From DAOVQB01 sp023128935 (GTDB lineage Bacteria > Eisenbacteria > RBG-16-71-46 > CAIMUX01 > WJJG01), in assembly GCA_030628905.1 (NCBI GenBank), contig DAOVQB010000010.1, positions 1 through 53,082 of the forward strand: a stretch of DNA of 53,082 nucleotides. Direction: 5' to 3'. Both the position numbers and the translations under genes were made by a program. The notes beneath the pieces were generated by a model, which was not told where the DNA came from, did not search any database, and saw only the letters and a program-made list of their open reading frames with translations. Positions 8,266 to 17,024 of this stretch are shown here, piece by piece. The first letter of the stretch is position 1. Each line of letters starts with the position of its first letter.

Positions 8266-10128
8266 ATGTGCGGAATCGCAGGAATCATCAGCCTCGTTCA
8301 GGGACCTCCCGATGAAGAACTCCTCGGCAAGATGCGGGACCGACTGGCCCACCGTGGTCCGGATGATGAGGGGCGGTTTGCCGGGCAACATGCTGCGCTG
8401 GGTCACCGCCGCCTCTCGATCCTGGATTTGGAACACGGCTCACAGCCGATGACCTCAACCTCTGGGGCATCGGTGCTGGTTCACAATGGCGAGATCTACA
8501 ACTCCCCCGAGCTCCGCGCGGAGCTTCGCAGCCTGGGCCAGCGCTTCCGAGGGCATTCCGACACGGAAGTGATATTGGAAGGGCTGGAGCGACACGGCTC
8601 ATCATTTCTCAACCGCCTCAATGGCATCTTCGCCTTTGCCTGGCATCAGCCCTCTACACGCCGGACGTTGCTGGCCAGAGATCCCTTTGGCGTCAAACCG
8701 CTCTACTACCATCGCAGCGAGACACGCCTCCTGTTTGCCTCTGAGATCCGCGCCCTCCTGGCCGATCCGTCGATCCGCGCCGAACTCGACCCGGACGAGT
8801 TGGGTGTCCTTCTGACGCTGCGCTACAGCCCCTCTCCCGGAACGCTTCTGAAGGGAATTTATAAGCTACCGCCTGGACACCTCATAGAAATCGAGGGTGA
8901 TCGAGTCTGCGTGCGTCGCTTCGACTGCGAAGTTCCTCAGAAGGTGCCGCAGCAAGCCTTCGAGGAATGGGTTGGCATCTACGCTGGCGAACTCGGGCGC
9001 GCCGTAAAAAGGCAACTCCTGAGCGATGTCCCTGTCGGCTTGTTTCTCAGTGGCGGGGCTGATTCGACCGGCCTTGCCGCCCTGATGGTCCAAGAGACAC
9101 CTGAGTTCTCGACCTACACGGTTGGATTTGAGGAGACGGCTGCGGGCCCCCATGCCTTCGATGAGCGCGCGGCCGCCCGGGAGAGTGCAGCGACATTCGG
9201 ACTTGCCAACGAGGCTGAGATTCTGAGCCCCGATGCCTTCTCTGAGGCGCTTCCGGAAGTCGTGCGGGCGATGGAGGAGCCGATTGGCAGCGCCTCGGCG
9301 GTGCCCTACTGGTTCTTAGCGCGCCGCGCCGCGCGCTCCCACAAGGTCGTGTTGGCGGGCCAGGGAGCTGATGAGCCTCATGGGGGCTACGCCAGGTACC
9401 AGGGCGCAATCCTGGCTGCTGCGGTAGGGCGCATCTTTCCGGCCGCTGCAGGGCGCTTCCTTTCCAGTCTTGCGCCCGGCCGGAGCGAACGGCTGCGCCG
9501 CGGTCTCTCCATCCTGGGGCAGAGCGATCCAGGCCGGCTCCTCCTGGAAACCTATCGCCATTTCCCCGCGCCCCTACTGGAGTCGTTGATCCGGTCGCCG
9601 TGGCGGGGATCGCCCGCGCGCGCTGCGGAGCGGATCGCCCTGTGGCGGGATCCGGTGGATCACCTGGATCCCGTGGCGCAAATGCTCTATGTGGACAGCC
9701 GTATGTGGCTGCCAGATGACCTGCTCCTCTACGGCGACAAGCTCTCCATGGCCCACGGTCTGGAGGTTCGCGTTCCCTATCTCGATCGCGACCTCATGCG
9801 GCTGGTTGAGTCGATCCCCCGATCCTTCCGCGTGGCCCATCGCCGTCCCAAGCGTCTGCACCGGGCAGCCCTCGGACGCATTGTCCCGCGCAGGCTGCTA
9901 TCACGGCCCAAGCTCGGGTTCGACACGCCGGTCGACCACTGGTTCCGGACGCTTTGGGTGCCCAGGCTCCCGGATTGGCTCTGGGGGAATGAGTCCTTCC
10001 TGCCGTCTATCATGCACGTTGAGGTGCTGAAGAGGATCTTCGAGGAACACCGCTCCGGCAGGCGGGATCACAACCGGAGGCTCTATACGCTTCTGGCCCT
10101 CGAGTTCTGGGGCCGGGCCTTTCTCTAA
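8266..10128 (+). CDS. asnB: Asparagine synthase (glutamine-hydrolysing)
   Basis: 620 aa. It starts MCGIAGI, so Cys2 is the glutaminase nucleophile after Met removal. The Ntn-hydrolase domain spans about 1-190 (RGPDDEG, HRRLSILD, HNGEIYN). The ATP-pyrophosphatase domain spans about 240-600, with P-loop SGGADSTGL and LAGQGADEPHGGY. It makes Asn from Asp, Gln and ATP, but AsnB homologues inside polysaccharide loci often amidate sugar uronates or peptides instead, so the substrate is open. It lies 3 nt after the glycosyltransferase and is the last gene of the wzz operon. Downstream are a long hairpin and a terminator. Confidence 0.93.
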   Translation: MCGIAGIISLVQGPPDEELLGKMRDRLAHRGPDDEGRFAGQHAALGHRRLSILDLEHGSQPMTSTSGASVLVHNGEIYNSPELRAELRSLGQRFRGHSDTEVILEGLERHGSSFLNRLNGIFAFAWHQPSTRRTLLARDPFGVKPLYYHRSETRLLFASEIRALLADPSIRAELDPDELGVLLTLRYSPSPGTLLKGIYKLPPGHLIEIEGDRVCVRRFDCEVPQKVPQQAFEEWVGIYAGELGRAVKRQLLSDVPVGLFLSGGADSTGLAALMVQETPEFSTYTVGFEETAAGPHAFDERAAARESAATFGLANEAEILSPDAFSEALPEVVRAMEEPIGSASAVPYWFLARRAARSHKVVLAGQGADEPHGGYARYQGAILAAAVGRIFPAAAGRFLSSLAPGRSERLRRGLSILGQSDPGRLLLETYRHFPAPLLESLIRSPWRGSPARAAERIALWRDPVDHLDPVAQMLYVDSRMWLPDDLLLYGDKLSMAHGLEVRVPYLDRDLMRLVESIPRSFRVAHRRPKRLHRAALGRIVPRRLLSRPKLGFDTPVDHWFRTLWVPRLPDWLWGNESFLPSIMHVEVLKRIFEEHRSGRRDHNRRLYTLLALEFWGRAFL

Positions 10129-10274
10129 ACCCTATAGAACAACCGACCGCCGCATCCGCTGTCTGGAGTTCCCAATTCAATCAACAGGGGGTACAAGGAA
10201 GTGGCGATTGACAAGTGAGAGAGGGGTTAACAAAGGTTGTTCCATGGCGGCCCGAGCGTCTCTCAGCAGGCTCC

Positions 10275-10380
10275 GCCGAGTCCGGGTCCGCATAGGGCCC
10301 GGCGCTCAACTTGCGCATGCCCCTGGAGGGTGGCATGCGCTGCGGATTCGCTTCGGGCCCTATGCGGACGCGGGCTCGGC
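10275..10380 (+). ncRNA. Long imperfect hairpin, candidate structured RNA
   Basis: Arms 10275-10301 and 10354-10380 are reverse complements with only 2 mismatches in 27. Nested inside is a second perfect 9-bp stem (GCGCATGCC at 10313-10321, GGCATGCGC at 10332-10340) with a 10-base loop. The whole 106-nt unit lies between asnB and its terminator, so it would be in the asnB 3' UTR or a separate transcript. It matches no RNA family I recognise. It could also be a DNA-level element such as a MITE remnant or cruciform. Confidence 0.5.
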
Positions 10381-10409
10381 TCCTCGGTAACCTTTAGGGA
10401 TAGACAAAG

Positions 10410-10455
10410 AGAGGCTCCTCGCCACCGGGCCACGCCGGCTGGTCGAGGAGCCTCT
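10410..10455. terminator. Bidirectional terminator between asnB and porin
   Basis: A perfect 12-bp stem (10410-10421 with 10444-10455, AGAGGCTCCTCG) continues inward as CCA/TGG and CCGG/CCGG with one-base bulges. Both sides carry short pyrimidine/T-rich tracts (TTGTCTTTC on plus; CTCTTTGTCT on minus). It serves convergent genes. Confidence 0.75.
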
Positions 10456-10501
10456 TGTCTTTCAACAGACGGAGCGGCTGTATGCGCCGCCCGGCCTGGG
10501 T

Positions 10502-11578
10502 CTAGGGCCAGATGAAAATGGTCTGGAGGACGAAGTGCGTGTAGTCGACGTCCTCATCGATGCCCTCATAAGTGTGCAGCTGGACCTCAGCCTGTGTCCG
10601 CATGTTCTTGCACCACTTGTAGACGACCCCGGGCGTGATGAGCGTCTCGGAGTCACCCTCGGCATCCCCATCGGTGTTCGGATCATACTGGCTGAAGCCG
10701 AGGTGGAGGCCGAAGTCCTTGCTTACCATGAAGAGGGCCTTGGCATATAAGTACTGGAAGGAGAAGAACTCGGCTTCGTCCCAGGGGTCCGTGCCATCCT
10801 GCTGGGTCCAGTTGTCGCCAGTCTCGAACTCGGCCTGAGCCCACAGGCTCATCTCCCCAAAGGCCTTCTGGTAGTCTAGGTCGCACCCAAACGCCATAGC
10901 ACTATTGGTGAGAAGTTCATTGGCGTCGGAATCCGCATAGGTTCCGCCGTCACCATGGCCTCCATTCGGCAGGCTGACCATCATCACGTTGGCACCGATC
11001 TCCAAACCCTCCACAGACGGGGTCAGAATGCCGCGGAGACCGAAATCGATGCAGGGATCCTGATAGCCAACCTTTGACTGCGCGCCGTTGCCGTCATAGG
11101 CGCCCGCCTGCAGCTTGAACATCTCGGTCTTCACGTGAGCTTCCAATCCGTAGTTGAATCCGCCGTATCCCAAGGCGGAAAGCTTGCCACTGAAGTGGCG
11201 GTCGACCGTCAGGAGCTTGGGCGTGGAGTGCAGGATCTCACGGCTGAAGGGCTCCTTGACGTGTCCGAGCCTCAGCGAGAATACATCGCTGAACTTCGGC
11301 TGGACATAGGCCCACTGGAGCTTGTGAGTGCCGCTCATACTGATGTCGGACTCTACTCTCCAGGCAACTTTCTTGACGACTGCCCCGCCATCCATCTCAC
11401 CCTTGAAAAGGAACCGGTTGAAGGCCATTCCAAAACCGAGGTTGCTAGCGTTGTCCTCGCCCTTATCGATCATTTTGAGATTGGGGGCCATGTACCCCGC
11501 TACGGTCACGTCGCCTGCCCACGCAGAGCTTGAAGCCGCGAACACCACTGCCAAAACCACCAAGAGGATCTTCTTCAT
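10502..11578 (-). CDS. Outer-membrane porin
   Basis: 358 aa with a clear Sec signal peptide (MKKILLVVLAVVFAASSSAWA). The mature part is rich in amphipathic beta strands with alternating aromatics (WAYVQPKFSDVFSLRLGHVKEPFSRE, FNYGLEAHVKTEMFKLQAGAYDG) and ends with FVLQTIFIWP, an aromatic-ended strand like that used for BAM recognition. RLGHVKEPF resembles the phosphate-selective porin O/P family. It forms a passive channel; the solute is unknown. ATG at 11578 follows GAGGAGAGG. It stands alone, convergent with asnB across a shared terminator. Confidence 0.85.
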   Translation of the reverse strand: MKKILLVVLAVVFAASSSAWAGDVTVAGYMAPNLKMIDKGEDNASNLGFGMAFNRFLFKGEMDGGAVVKKVAWRVESDISMSGTHKLQWAYVQPKFSDVFSLRLGHVKEPFSREILHSTPKLLTVDRHFSGKLSALGYGGFNYGLEAHVKTEMFKLQAGAYDGNGAQSKVGYQDPCIDFGLRGILTPSVEGLEIGANVMMVSLPNGGHGDGGTYADSDANELLTNSAMAFGCDLDYQKAFGEMSLWAQAEFETGDNWTQQDGTDPWDEAEFFSFQYLYAKALFMVSKDFGLHLGFSQYDPNTDGDAEGDSETLITPGVVYKWCKNMRTQAEVQLHTYEGIDEDVDYTHFVLQTIFIWP

Positions 11579-12096
11579 TGTTTCCTCTCCTCAAGTTCAA
11601 GTCCCACGATCCCCGCTGCTTCACCTTATTGCGCGCGGGCCATTCCGGGGGACCGCCCCAAACCATCGGGAAGGAAACCCTTGAGGCACCTTCCCTGACA
11701 CCCCATGCTGTAGCCTATGTCGAGTGGATCGCGCTGGACTGGACCCCGTCAGGGTTCTCGCCGCAAGAGATAACCCCGGCGTCGTCGACGCCAAGCTTGG
11801 TCTTGCGCGATTGCCCGAGCCATCAGATCAGCCCGATACACCTCACTGCCCACCCCTCCTCAATCGCCGACGGATTCTCAGACCTTCCCGATTTCCCGTC
11901 AAGCAGAAATCACTCCCGGGACCCCTCTGGCAAGCGGGGCCGGAAGCAAGCAATTCCCGCGGGCCTTAGGGCTCCGGTCCATAAATACGGTGGCATTCGG
12001 CCGCCGCTGCAGCCCGCCCGGCCTTGTGCAGAAGAGATAGGGAAGGGACATTCCCTTTTCTGGCGGGAAGGTAGAGCCGGAATTTGCAGAGATTAG
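11579..12096. other. Intergenic region, porin upstream
   Basis: No convincing gene. Contains a small hairpin near 12046-12060 (AAGGGACATTCCCTT followed by TTC) and one copy of the 31-bp repeat at 11962-11992. The porin promoter must lie here but no clear boxes are visible. Confidence 0.5.
11962..11992 (+). repeat. 31-bp repeat, copy A
   Basis: 27 of 31 bases match the reverse complement of 19382-19412. Core CCGGTCYATAAATACGGTG. Its left part (CCTTAGGGCTC) also matches the outer end of the MITE-like repeat at 45393-45558. Confidence 0.6.
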
Positions 12097-13743
12097 CTAC
12101 ATGCTGCGCACGCACCGGAATCCAAGGCCATCGTAGGCGTTATTCGGACGGACCGAGAACCGGAACGCGCAGCGCAGTTCGTCTGTGGAGCTTCCCCAGG
12201 AACCGCCGCGCACTACTCGGTAGGGCCTATCCAGGGATCCCGTTGGGTCCGTCTGAGGGCCTTCGGAGTAGGGCGCCTTGCGGTCGTTGCACCATTCGTA
12301 GACATTGCCGGTCAGATCCAGAAGGCCGAGGGCGCTCGAACCCTCCGAATACTGACCCACAGGAGTCGGGTGGCCGATGGTCCAGGCAAAATTGCCCTCT
12401 ACGCCCGGCTGTGGGGTGGTGTTCCCGGTGGGGTAGGTCCGCCCATCGTCATAGCGGGCGACGTACTCCCACTCGGCTTCGGTGGGCAGCCTCCATCCCT
12501 CGCACGCATAGGGATTATGGGCTTGGGGAAGCGTGGCCCAGGTTCCAGTGGCGTAGCTGGCAGCCAGACCTTCAGCTTCGTTCCTGAGGTTGCAGTAGAA
12601 AGCGGCGCCGAACCATGTGATGTGGGTGACGGGCCAGTGATCGCGGAACGGCATCGGCGTGAAACCCGTTGCCGTGGTGAACTGGATCCCGTGGGAGGCA
12701 TCTGCGCCCCGTGGCGCCACGCGGAGCAGTATGTCCCCTCGGGAGGTCGTCACCAGCGTATCGCATATAATAGTGATTTGACCCTGTTCATAGGCTTGGT
12801 TGAAGAAGTCGCAAACCTGGGTGTTAGTCACCTCATAGCGGTCGATCTGGAAAGGATGGGTCAGCGTGACCTCGTGTTGAGGCCGCTCTATGCAATCGGA
12901 GGCGGGATCAGCGTTGCCCATTATGAATGTCCCGGCGGGCACGTCTATCACGTCCCCTTCGAAGGTGGTGCTCGTCTCGACCGTCGGCCCGCTCCAGGTG
13001 CCTGTGCTGGGAAGCCGTGAGGCGCGCCCGGCGGAGTCGGCCATGGTGAAGTAATAATCGTAAGTTCCCGGTTCAAGTAGGGTGTCGTATTCGTAGAGCA
13101 CATCGCCGGGGAAGGTCCCGTCGACATGCGTCATGGAAAAGGTGCTGTCCGCGATTACTACGCTGGGGGCCAGGTCAGCCGGCTCTTCCTCCTCTTCTGT
13201 CCTCCACCAGACTCGATAGACAAACGCGGTTGTGACTGTCCCCTCGGATAGCAGCAGGTGTCCATTCCACAGCACCGGGCATTGCGCTTCGAGGGGCAGC
13301 GTTATGATGATGAGGTTGGAAATCGGCGACCAGTTGGAGGCATCGTCATGGGACCGGATGGCGAAGAAATAGGTGGTTCCCGGTTCAAGGCCTTGGACCG
13401 TGAAGCGCTCTACTGCTGGAGACGGTGACGGAGCCGGCAATCCGGATGCCGGTGTGGCACTGGACCAGGTGGCCTCATCGAACGAGGACGTGGCATAGCG
13501 CAGGTCGTAGCTTGCGGCCGTTCCTGCTGTGCCGTCATCCCCCGGAGCCCGCCATTGGAAAGCAACAGAGGATTCCGTCACGTCGGTGATGACCAGCTTG
13601 GTCGAGGCGGGAACCGCTGTGTCCGGCGGCCGGGTTGGCCCGTCGTCATCATCGAAACAGCCCTGCAGTGACGCCAGGGCAACCGGGAGAAGGGCCAGGG
13701 CTACGCCGAGTAGAAGCGGCCTGCGTCTAAAGCTTCTGCGCAT
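12097..13743 (-). CDS. SUMF1/FGE-domain lipoprotein with fibronectin III domain
   Basis: About 548 aa. A lipoprotein signal with lipobox LQGC places it in a membrane, probably facing the periplasm or surface. A fibronectin type III-like domain follows (SVAFQWRAPGDDG...YDLRYATS...LEPGTTYFFAIRSHDDASNWSP). The C-terminal half is a SUMF1 domain: GTFIMGNAD, RPQHEVTLTHPF, DRYEVTN, WRLPTEAEWEYVAR, LTGNVYEWCND, RVVRGGSWG, LGFRCV. True formylglycine-generating enzymes use a Cys pair near STxELRCAFR; only one Cys is present, so sulfatase activation is doubtful and a structural or binding role is likelier. Start ATG 13743 (an upstream in-frame TTG lies too close to AAGGAGG). It stands alone. Confidence 0.85.
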   Translation of the reverse strand: MRRSFRRRPLLLGVALALLPVALASLQGCFDDDDGPTRPPDTAVPASTKLVITDVTESSVAFQWRAPGDDGTAGTAASYDLRYATSSFDEATWSSATPASGLPAPSPSPAVERFTVQGLEPGTTYFFAIRSHDDASNWSPISNLIIITLPLEAQCPVLWNGHLLLSEGTVTTAFVYRVWWRTEEEEEPADLAPSVVIADSTFSMTHVDGTFPGDVLYEYDTLLEPGTYDYYFTMADSAGRASRLPSTGTWSGPTVETSTTFEGDVIDVPAGTFIMGNADPASDCIERPQHEVTLTHPFQIDRYEVTNTQVCDFFNQAYEQGQITIICDTLVTTSRGDILLRVAPRGADASHGIQFTTATGFTPMPFRDHWPVTHITWFGAAFYCNLRNEAEGLAASYATGTWATLPQAHNPYACEGWRLPTEAEWEYVARYDDGRTYPTGNTTPQPGVEGNFAWTIGHPTPVGQYSEGSSALGLLDLTGNVYEWCNDRKAPYSEGPQTDPTGSLDRPYRVVRGGSWGSSTDELRCAFRFSVRPNNAYDGLGFRCVRSM

Positions 13744-13968
13744 CGTCTTCAATCCTCCTTAGAGGAAACAGCCCGTACTGGACGCACGGTTCCCATCTAG
13801 CCCTGCAATCAAACCCCATCCCCTGCACGGGCGTCAAGCATGGATCCCCTGTATCGCCTTGGGATCGGCCTCCCAGAGGTTGGATTCCGCACTTGAGTAT
13901 GGCTAGTATAGGCGGTCTTGGAAATCGCGCCACTCCCAGCCGAAGGCTAGGGCAAAGCTAGTGGTGCC

Positions 13969-14007
13969 GGAGCATCTAACAGGAGCATCTAACAGGAGCA
14001 TCTAAAA
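13969..14007 (+). repeat. Three 13-bp direct repeats before cysS
   Basis: GGAGCATCTAACA occurs three times in tandem (the last diverging after TCTAA), ending just before the cysS ribosome binding site. It may be slippage-generated. Part of a 281-base gap with no gene. Confidence 0.6.
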
Positions 14008-14024
14008 GGAAAGGAGGCCAGGAG

Positions 14025-15464
14025 GTGGCCATCCGGTTTACGAACACCATGTCAGGCCGGCTCGAGGAGTTCACACCGCTGCACGAGGGTGTGGTCCGGA
14101 TGTACCACTGCGGACCAACGGTCTACGGGTATGCTCATGTCGGCAATTTCCGGTCCTTCATGATGGCCGATCTCCTCAGGCGGCTCTTCGATTTCCACGG
14201 ATTCGAGGTGCTGCAGGTCATGAACATCACCGATGTGGGCCACATGACTATCGACGACGCGGACGCAGGGGAAGACAAAATGGAGGCGGCTGCCAGGAAG
14301 GAGGGCAGGGATCCCTTTGAGGTCGCCCGGTTCTATGAGCAGGCCTTCTTTGCGGACCTTGACGCGTTGGCGATCAGGCGTGCGACCCACTATCCCCGTG
14401 CGAGCCAACACATCACCGAGATGGTGGATCTGGTCAAGGCGCTCCTCGAGACCGGCCACGCCTATCAATCGGGCGATACAATCCTCTATGACATCTCCAA
14501 GTTCCCCGAGTACGGCAAGCTCTCGCGCAAGCGCCTAGAGGATCTCCAAAGCGGCGCGGGCGGCCGGATCACGGATGAAATGCTGGCGGACAAGCGGAAC
14601 CCGGGGGATTTCCGTCTGTGGAAGGTCGATGCCGACCATCTCCTCAAGTGGGATTCCCCCTGGGGGCCGGGCTATCCCGGCTGGCATCTCGAGTGCTCCG
14701 TGATGGCCCGCAAATACCTCGGGGATACCCTGGATATCCATACGGGCGGAGAGGACAACATCTTCCCGCACCACGAGAGCGAGCGAGCCCAGATCGAGCC
14801 GGTTACCGGGAAGCCATTCGTCCGCTACTGGATCCACAACAAGCACATGATGAGCGAGGGAACGAAGATGTCGAAATCCCTCGGGAACTTCTATACGCTC
14901 GGGAACTTGGTTGACGAGGGGTTCCATGCGATTGCCGTTCGATATCTCCTTCTCTCCGGGCACTACCTGGCGCCGATGAACTTCACCAAGGAGGGGTTGA
15001 AAGGTGCGTGGGAGAGCGTCGTGCGCATCCGCAACTTCGTGCGGCGCATGGATGAGGTGGCCGCGCGGGAAGCCGATGCTCCGGGCACAGGATCTGGGAG
15101 TGCAGCGGATGAGGTAGAGTCATTCATGCGGAGATTCACCGCAGCGATTGATGACGACCTGAACATGTCAAAGGCACTGGGCCACGTGTTCGACTTCATG
15201 CGGGAGATGAACAAGCGGGACCTACAGGGAATGGGTGCCCGGGCAGCGGCGGACGCCATGAGACGAGCCGATGAGATGCTCGGCATTCTTGAGGAGGAAG
15301 CCGGGACTGGAGAGGATGCAGAGATCGAGGCTCTGATCCAGAAGCGCATTGATGCGCGCAAGGAGCGCAACTTTGCGCGGTCCGACGAGATACGTGACGA
15401 GCTGGCCGCGCGCGGGATCATACTAGAGGACACGAAGGAGGGGACGCGCTGGTACCGGAAATAG
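14025..15464 (+). CDS. cysS: Cysteinyl-tRNA synthetase
   Basis: 479 aa, close to the usual length. Class I synthetase: CGPTVYGYAHVGNFRSF holds the HIGH-type signature and the zinc-binding Cys; HTGGEDNIFPHHESE and LECSVMA complete the zinc site; TKMSKSLGN is the KMSKS loop. Charges tRNA-Cys with cysteine in the cytoplasm. The start is GTG 14025, directly after AAAGGAAAGGAGG, giving MAIRFTNTMSG as in the family. Monocistronic: it is followed by a repeat hairpin and a terminator-like stem, convergent with the Che cluster. Confidence 0.97.
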   Translation: MAIRFTNTMSGRLEEFTPLHEGVVRMYHCGPTVYGYAHVGNFRSFMMADLLRRLFDFHGFEVLQVMNITDVGHMTIDDADAGEDKMEAAARKEGRDPFEVARFYEQAFFADLDALAIRRATHYPRASQHITEMVDLVKALLETGHAYQSGDTILYDISKFPEYGKLSRKRLEDLQSGAGGRITDEMLADKRNPGDFRLWKVDADHLLKWDSPWGPGYPGWHLECSVMARKYLGDTLDIHTGGEDNIFPHHESERAQIEPVTGKPFVRYWIHNKHMMSEGTKMSKSLGNFYTLGNLVDEGFHAIAVRYLLLSGHYLAPMNFTKEGLKGAWESVVRIRNFVRRMDEVAAREADAPGTGSGSAADEVESFMRRFTAAIDDDLNMSKALGHVFDFMREMNKRDLQGMGARAAADAMRRADEMLGILEEEAGTGEDAEIEALIQKRIDARKERNFARSDEIRDELAARGIILEDTKEGTRWYRK

Positions 15465-15472
15465 AAGGGGCA

Positions 15473-15496
15473 CTAAGGGCTTGCGCGAGCCCTAAG
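15473..15496. repeat. Gene-end palindromic repeat (solo copy)
   Basis: CTAAGGGCT-TGCGCG-AGCCCTAAG, an almost perfect palindrome 9 bases after the cysS stop. The same sequence forms the outer ends of the 45393-45558 element and occurs at other gene ends. Confidence 0.65.
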
Positions 15497-15501
15497 GAGT
15501 C

Positions 15502-15534
15502 CGGCCAGGGCTCCTGTCACTGGGACCCTGGCCG
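15502..15534. terminator. Terminator-like hairpin after cysS
   Basis: 9-bp perfect stem CGGCCAGGG/CCCTGGCCG, extended inside by TCC/GGA. No T tract follows, so it may act with Rho or merely protect mRNA ends. Confidence 0.5.
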
Positions 15535-15571
15535 AAGCGCATGACCCGTGCCGATAGCGGCATTGGAGGTC

Positions 15572-16072
15572 TTACTTTTTCGCGTATGCCACGTGGAGAT
15601 GGAACTCCGTGCCAGCGACCTCCAGGGTGGACGTCCAGCAGTCCGCGTTTCTTGGGTAGGCGACCTCATGGCCCCTGCCCGTGATCACGTTCGGCAGGGC
15701 GAGTTGGAAGCAATATGGCGTGCCCAGCAGTGCGTTCTTGGCGCTTCCGGCGATCATGTTGATCAGCTCGCCGACGCCGTCATTGATGTCGTTGTCGTCG
15801 AGTTCCTCCTCTTCCAGATGCAGCACTTTGCTAACGACGGTCTTCGCCAGGTTCGCGTTGAAGGTGATCCCTACGAAGCCCTCTCCGCCCTGACCTGCAA
15901 GGCCCATTATGGCGGAGACGTCCCCGCTGAATCTGTCCGACGCGACGAGTTCGATTCCCTTGATGCTGGGGGTCATGCTAGCCATGGTTTCCAGTGTCGT
16001 CATGACCCCCTGGACGAAGGGCTTGAGGAACTCCTTCTTGATCTTCTCAACTGTGGTTGCGTCCGTCGCCAT
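15572..16072 (-). CDS. CheX-type chemotaxis phosphatase
   Basis: 166 aa. The CheC/CheX signature is visible: DDNDINDGVGELINMIAGSAKNAL, where Glu and Asn of E-x2-N attack phosphorylated CheY, and a CheX-type N-terminal half (FLKPFVQGVMTTLETM). Predicted to dephosphorylate a CheY-like receiver in the cytoplasm. Last gene of the minus-strand Che cluster, 23 nt after the HDOD gene; GGGAG precedes the ATG. A second CheX-like protein is encoded at 19406-19879. A CheX name is withheld because two paralogues exist. Confidence 0.85.
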   Translation of the reverse strand: MATDATTVEKIKKEFLKPFVQGVMTTLETMASMTPSIKGIELVASDRFSGDVSAIMGLAGQGGEGFVGITFNANLAKTVVSKVLHLEEEELDDNDINDGVGELINMIAGSAKNALLGTPYCFQLALPNVITGRGHEVAYPRNADCWTSTLEVAGTEFHLHVAYAKK

Positions 16073-16095
16073 AATTGCTCCCTTCTGCTCCTCTT

Positions 16096-16977
16096 CTACG
16101 CTGTCCCACCCACAACTTCGGATCGCTCAGCTTCTTCCTTTAGATCATCCAGCATCTGCGGGACCTCATCGACAGAGAGGCCTAGATCGTACCAGGCGCC
16201 CTCGCTGAATCCGTCATAGAGGCCCTCGAGCGTCTGGCCGATGGATTGATTGACGCAAATGAAATCAGCCAGGTGCACCATTTGCGTCACCAGTCTGTTT
16301 GTCTTGCCTGCCCTGTCCGGATCATGGTGCCAAGTGACGGCTTCCACCACCCTGTCCGGTAGGTTCCAGTTCGCCAGAAGCATACCCCCGACCTCGCCGT
16401 GATGAATGCCCAGGATCTCGTTCTCCGCTCTCGCCAGAGGGATGATCTCGGATTCGGCATATGAACGGACCTCCGCGAGGAGGTCGGGGAAGAACTGATC
16501 CATTGCCAATATGCCCACATCGTGCAGAAGACCCGCGACGAACGCATCCTCCATCTCATCCGTCTGCAGCAGCCCGGGTTTGTCCGTATATTTCTGGAAG
16601 ATCCTCGTTGCGGTTGCGACAGTTACCGAGTGTTTCCAGAACTCCGCGTGGTTGATGCCATGGCCGTAGTCCTCGAAGGCCCGGATCAGTGCCGAGGTCA
16701 TGCAGATGCGCCGCACCTCGGTGAAGCCGAGTCTTGCGACGGCCTGCGGAATGGAGGAAATCCTAGAGCTGAGTTTCCCCCGATAGATGACGGAGTTTGC
16801 TACCCGCAGTATGGATGTGGTCAGCGCGGGGTCCTCTCGAACGATCGATGCGATCCTGCCGGCTGCGGTTTTCTCCTGCTTCAGCGCCCGTTCCACCTGC
16901 AGCAGGACTTGAGGCATCGTGGGCAGGTAGGCGACACTCTGGAGCTTCTTCTCCAAGTTTTCTCGCGCGGTGAGCAT
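16096..16977 (-). CDS. HDOD domain signalling protein
   Basis: About 293 aa from ATG 16977 (AGAGGAAGATC before it); an upstream extension to 17046 overlaps the previous gene and is unlikely. HDOD domain: LPTMPQVLLQVERAL at the start, IVREDPALTTSILRVANS, then the HD-like helix FVAGLLHDVGILAMDQFFP and GEVGGMLLANWNLPDRVVEAVTWHH. HDOD proteins are HD-superfamily members that usually lack nuclease or phosphodiesterase activity and work as regulatory scaffolds. It lies between a receiver protein and CheX, suggesting a role in the same phospho-signal pathway. One of two HDOD proteins in the cluster. Confidence 0.85.
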   Translation of the reverse strand: MLTARENLEKKLQSVAYLPTMPQVLLQVERALKQEKTAAGRIASIVREDPALTTSILRVANSVIYRGKLSSRISSIPQAVARLGFTEVRRICMTSALIRAFEDYGHGINHAEFWKHSVTVATATRIFQKYTDKPGLLQTDEMEDAFVAGLLHDVGILAMDQFFPDLLAEVRSYAESEIIPLARAENEILGIHHGEVGGMLLANWNLPDRVVEAVTWHHDPDRAGKTNRLVTQMVHLADFICVNQSIGQTLEGLYDGFSEGAWYDLGLSVDEVPQMLDDLKEEAERSEVVGGTA

Positions 16978-17024
16978 GATCTTCCTCTCCCGGAGGCGCC
17001 TCGCGCCTCCTTGCAGGGATATCG

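Larger units (their letters stand above)
10129..10501. other. Convergent asnB/porin intergenic region
   Basis: No gene. It contains the hairpin at 10275-10380 and the terminator at 10410-10455. A TTGACA near 10209 has no convincing -10 box. Confidence 0.6.
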
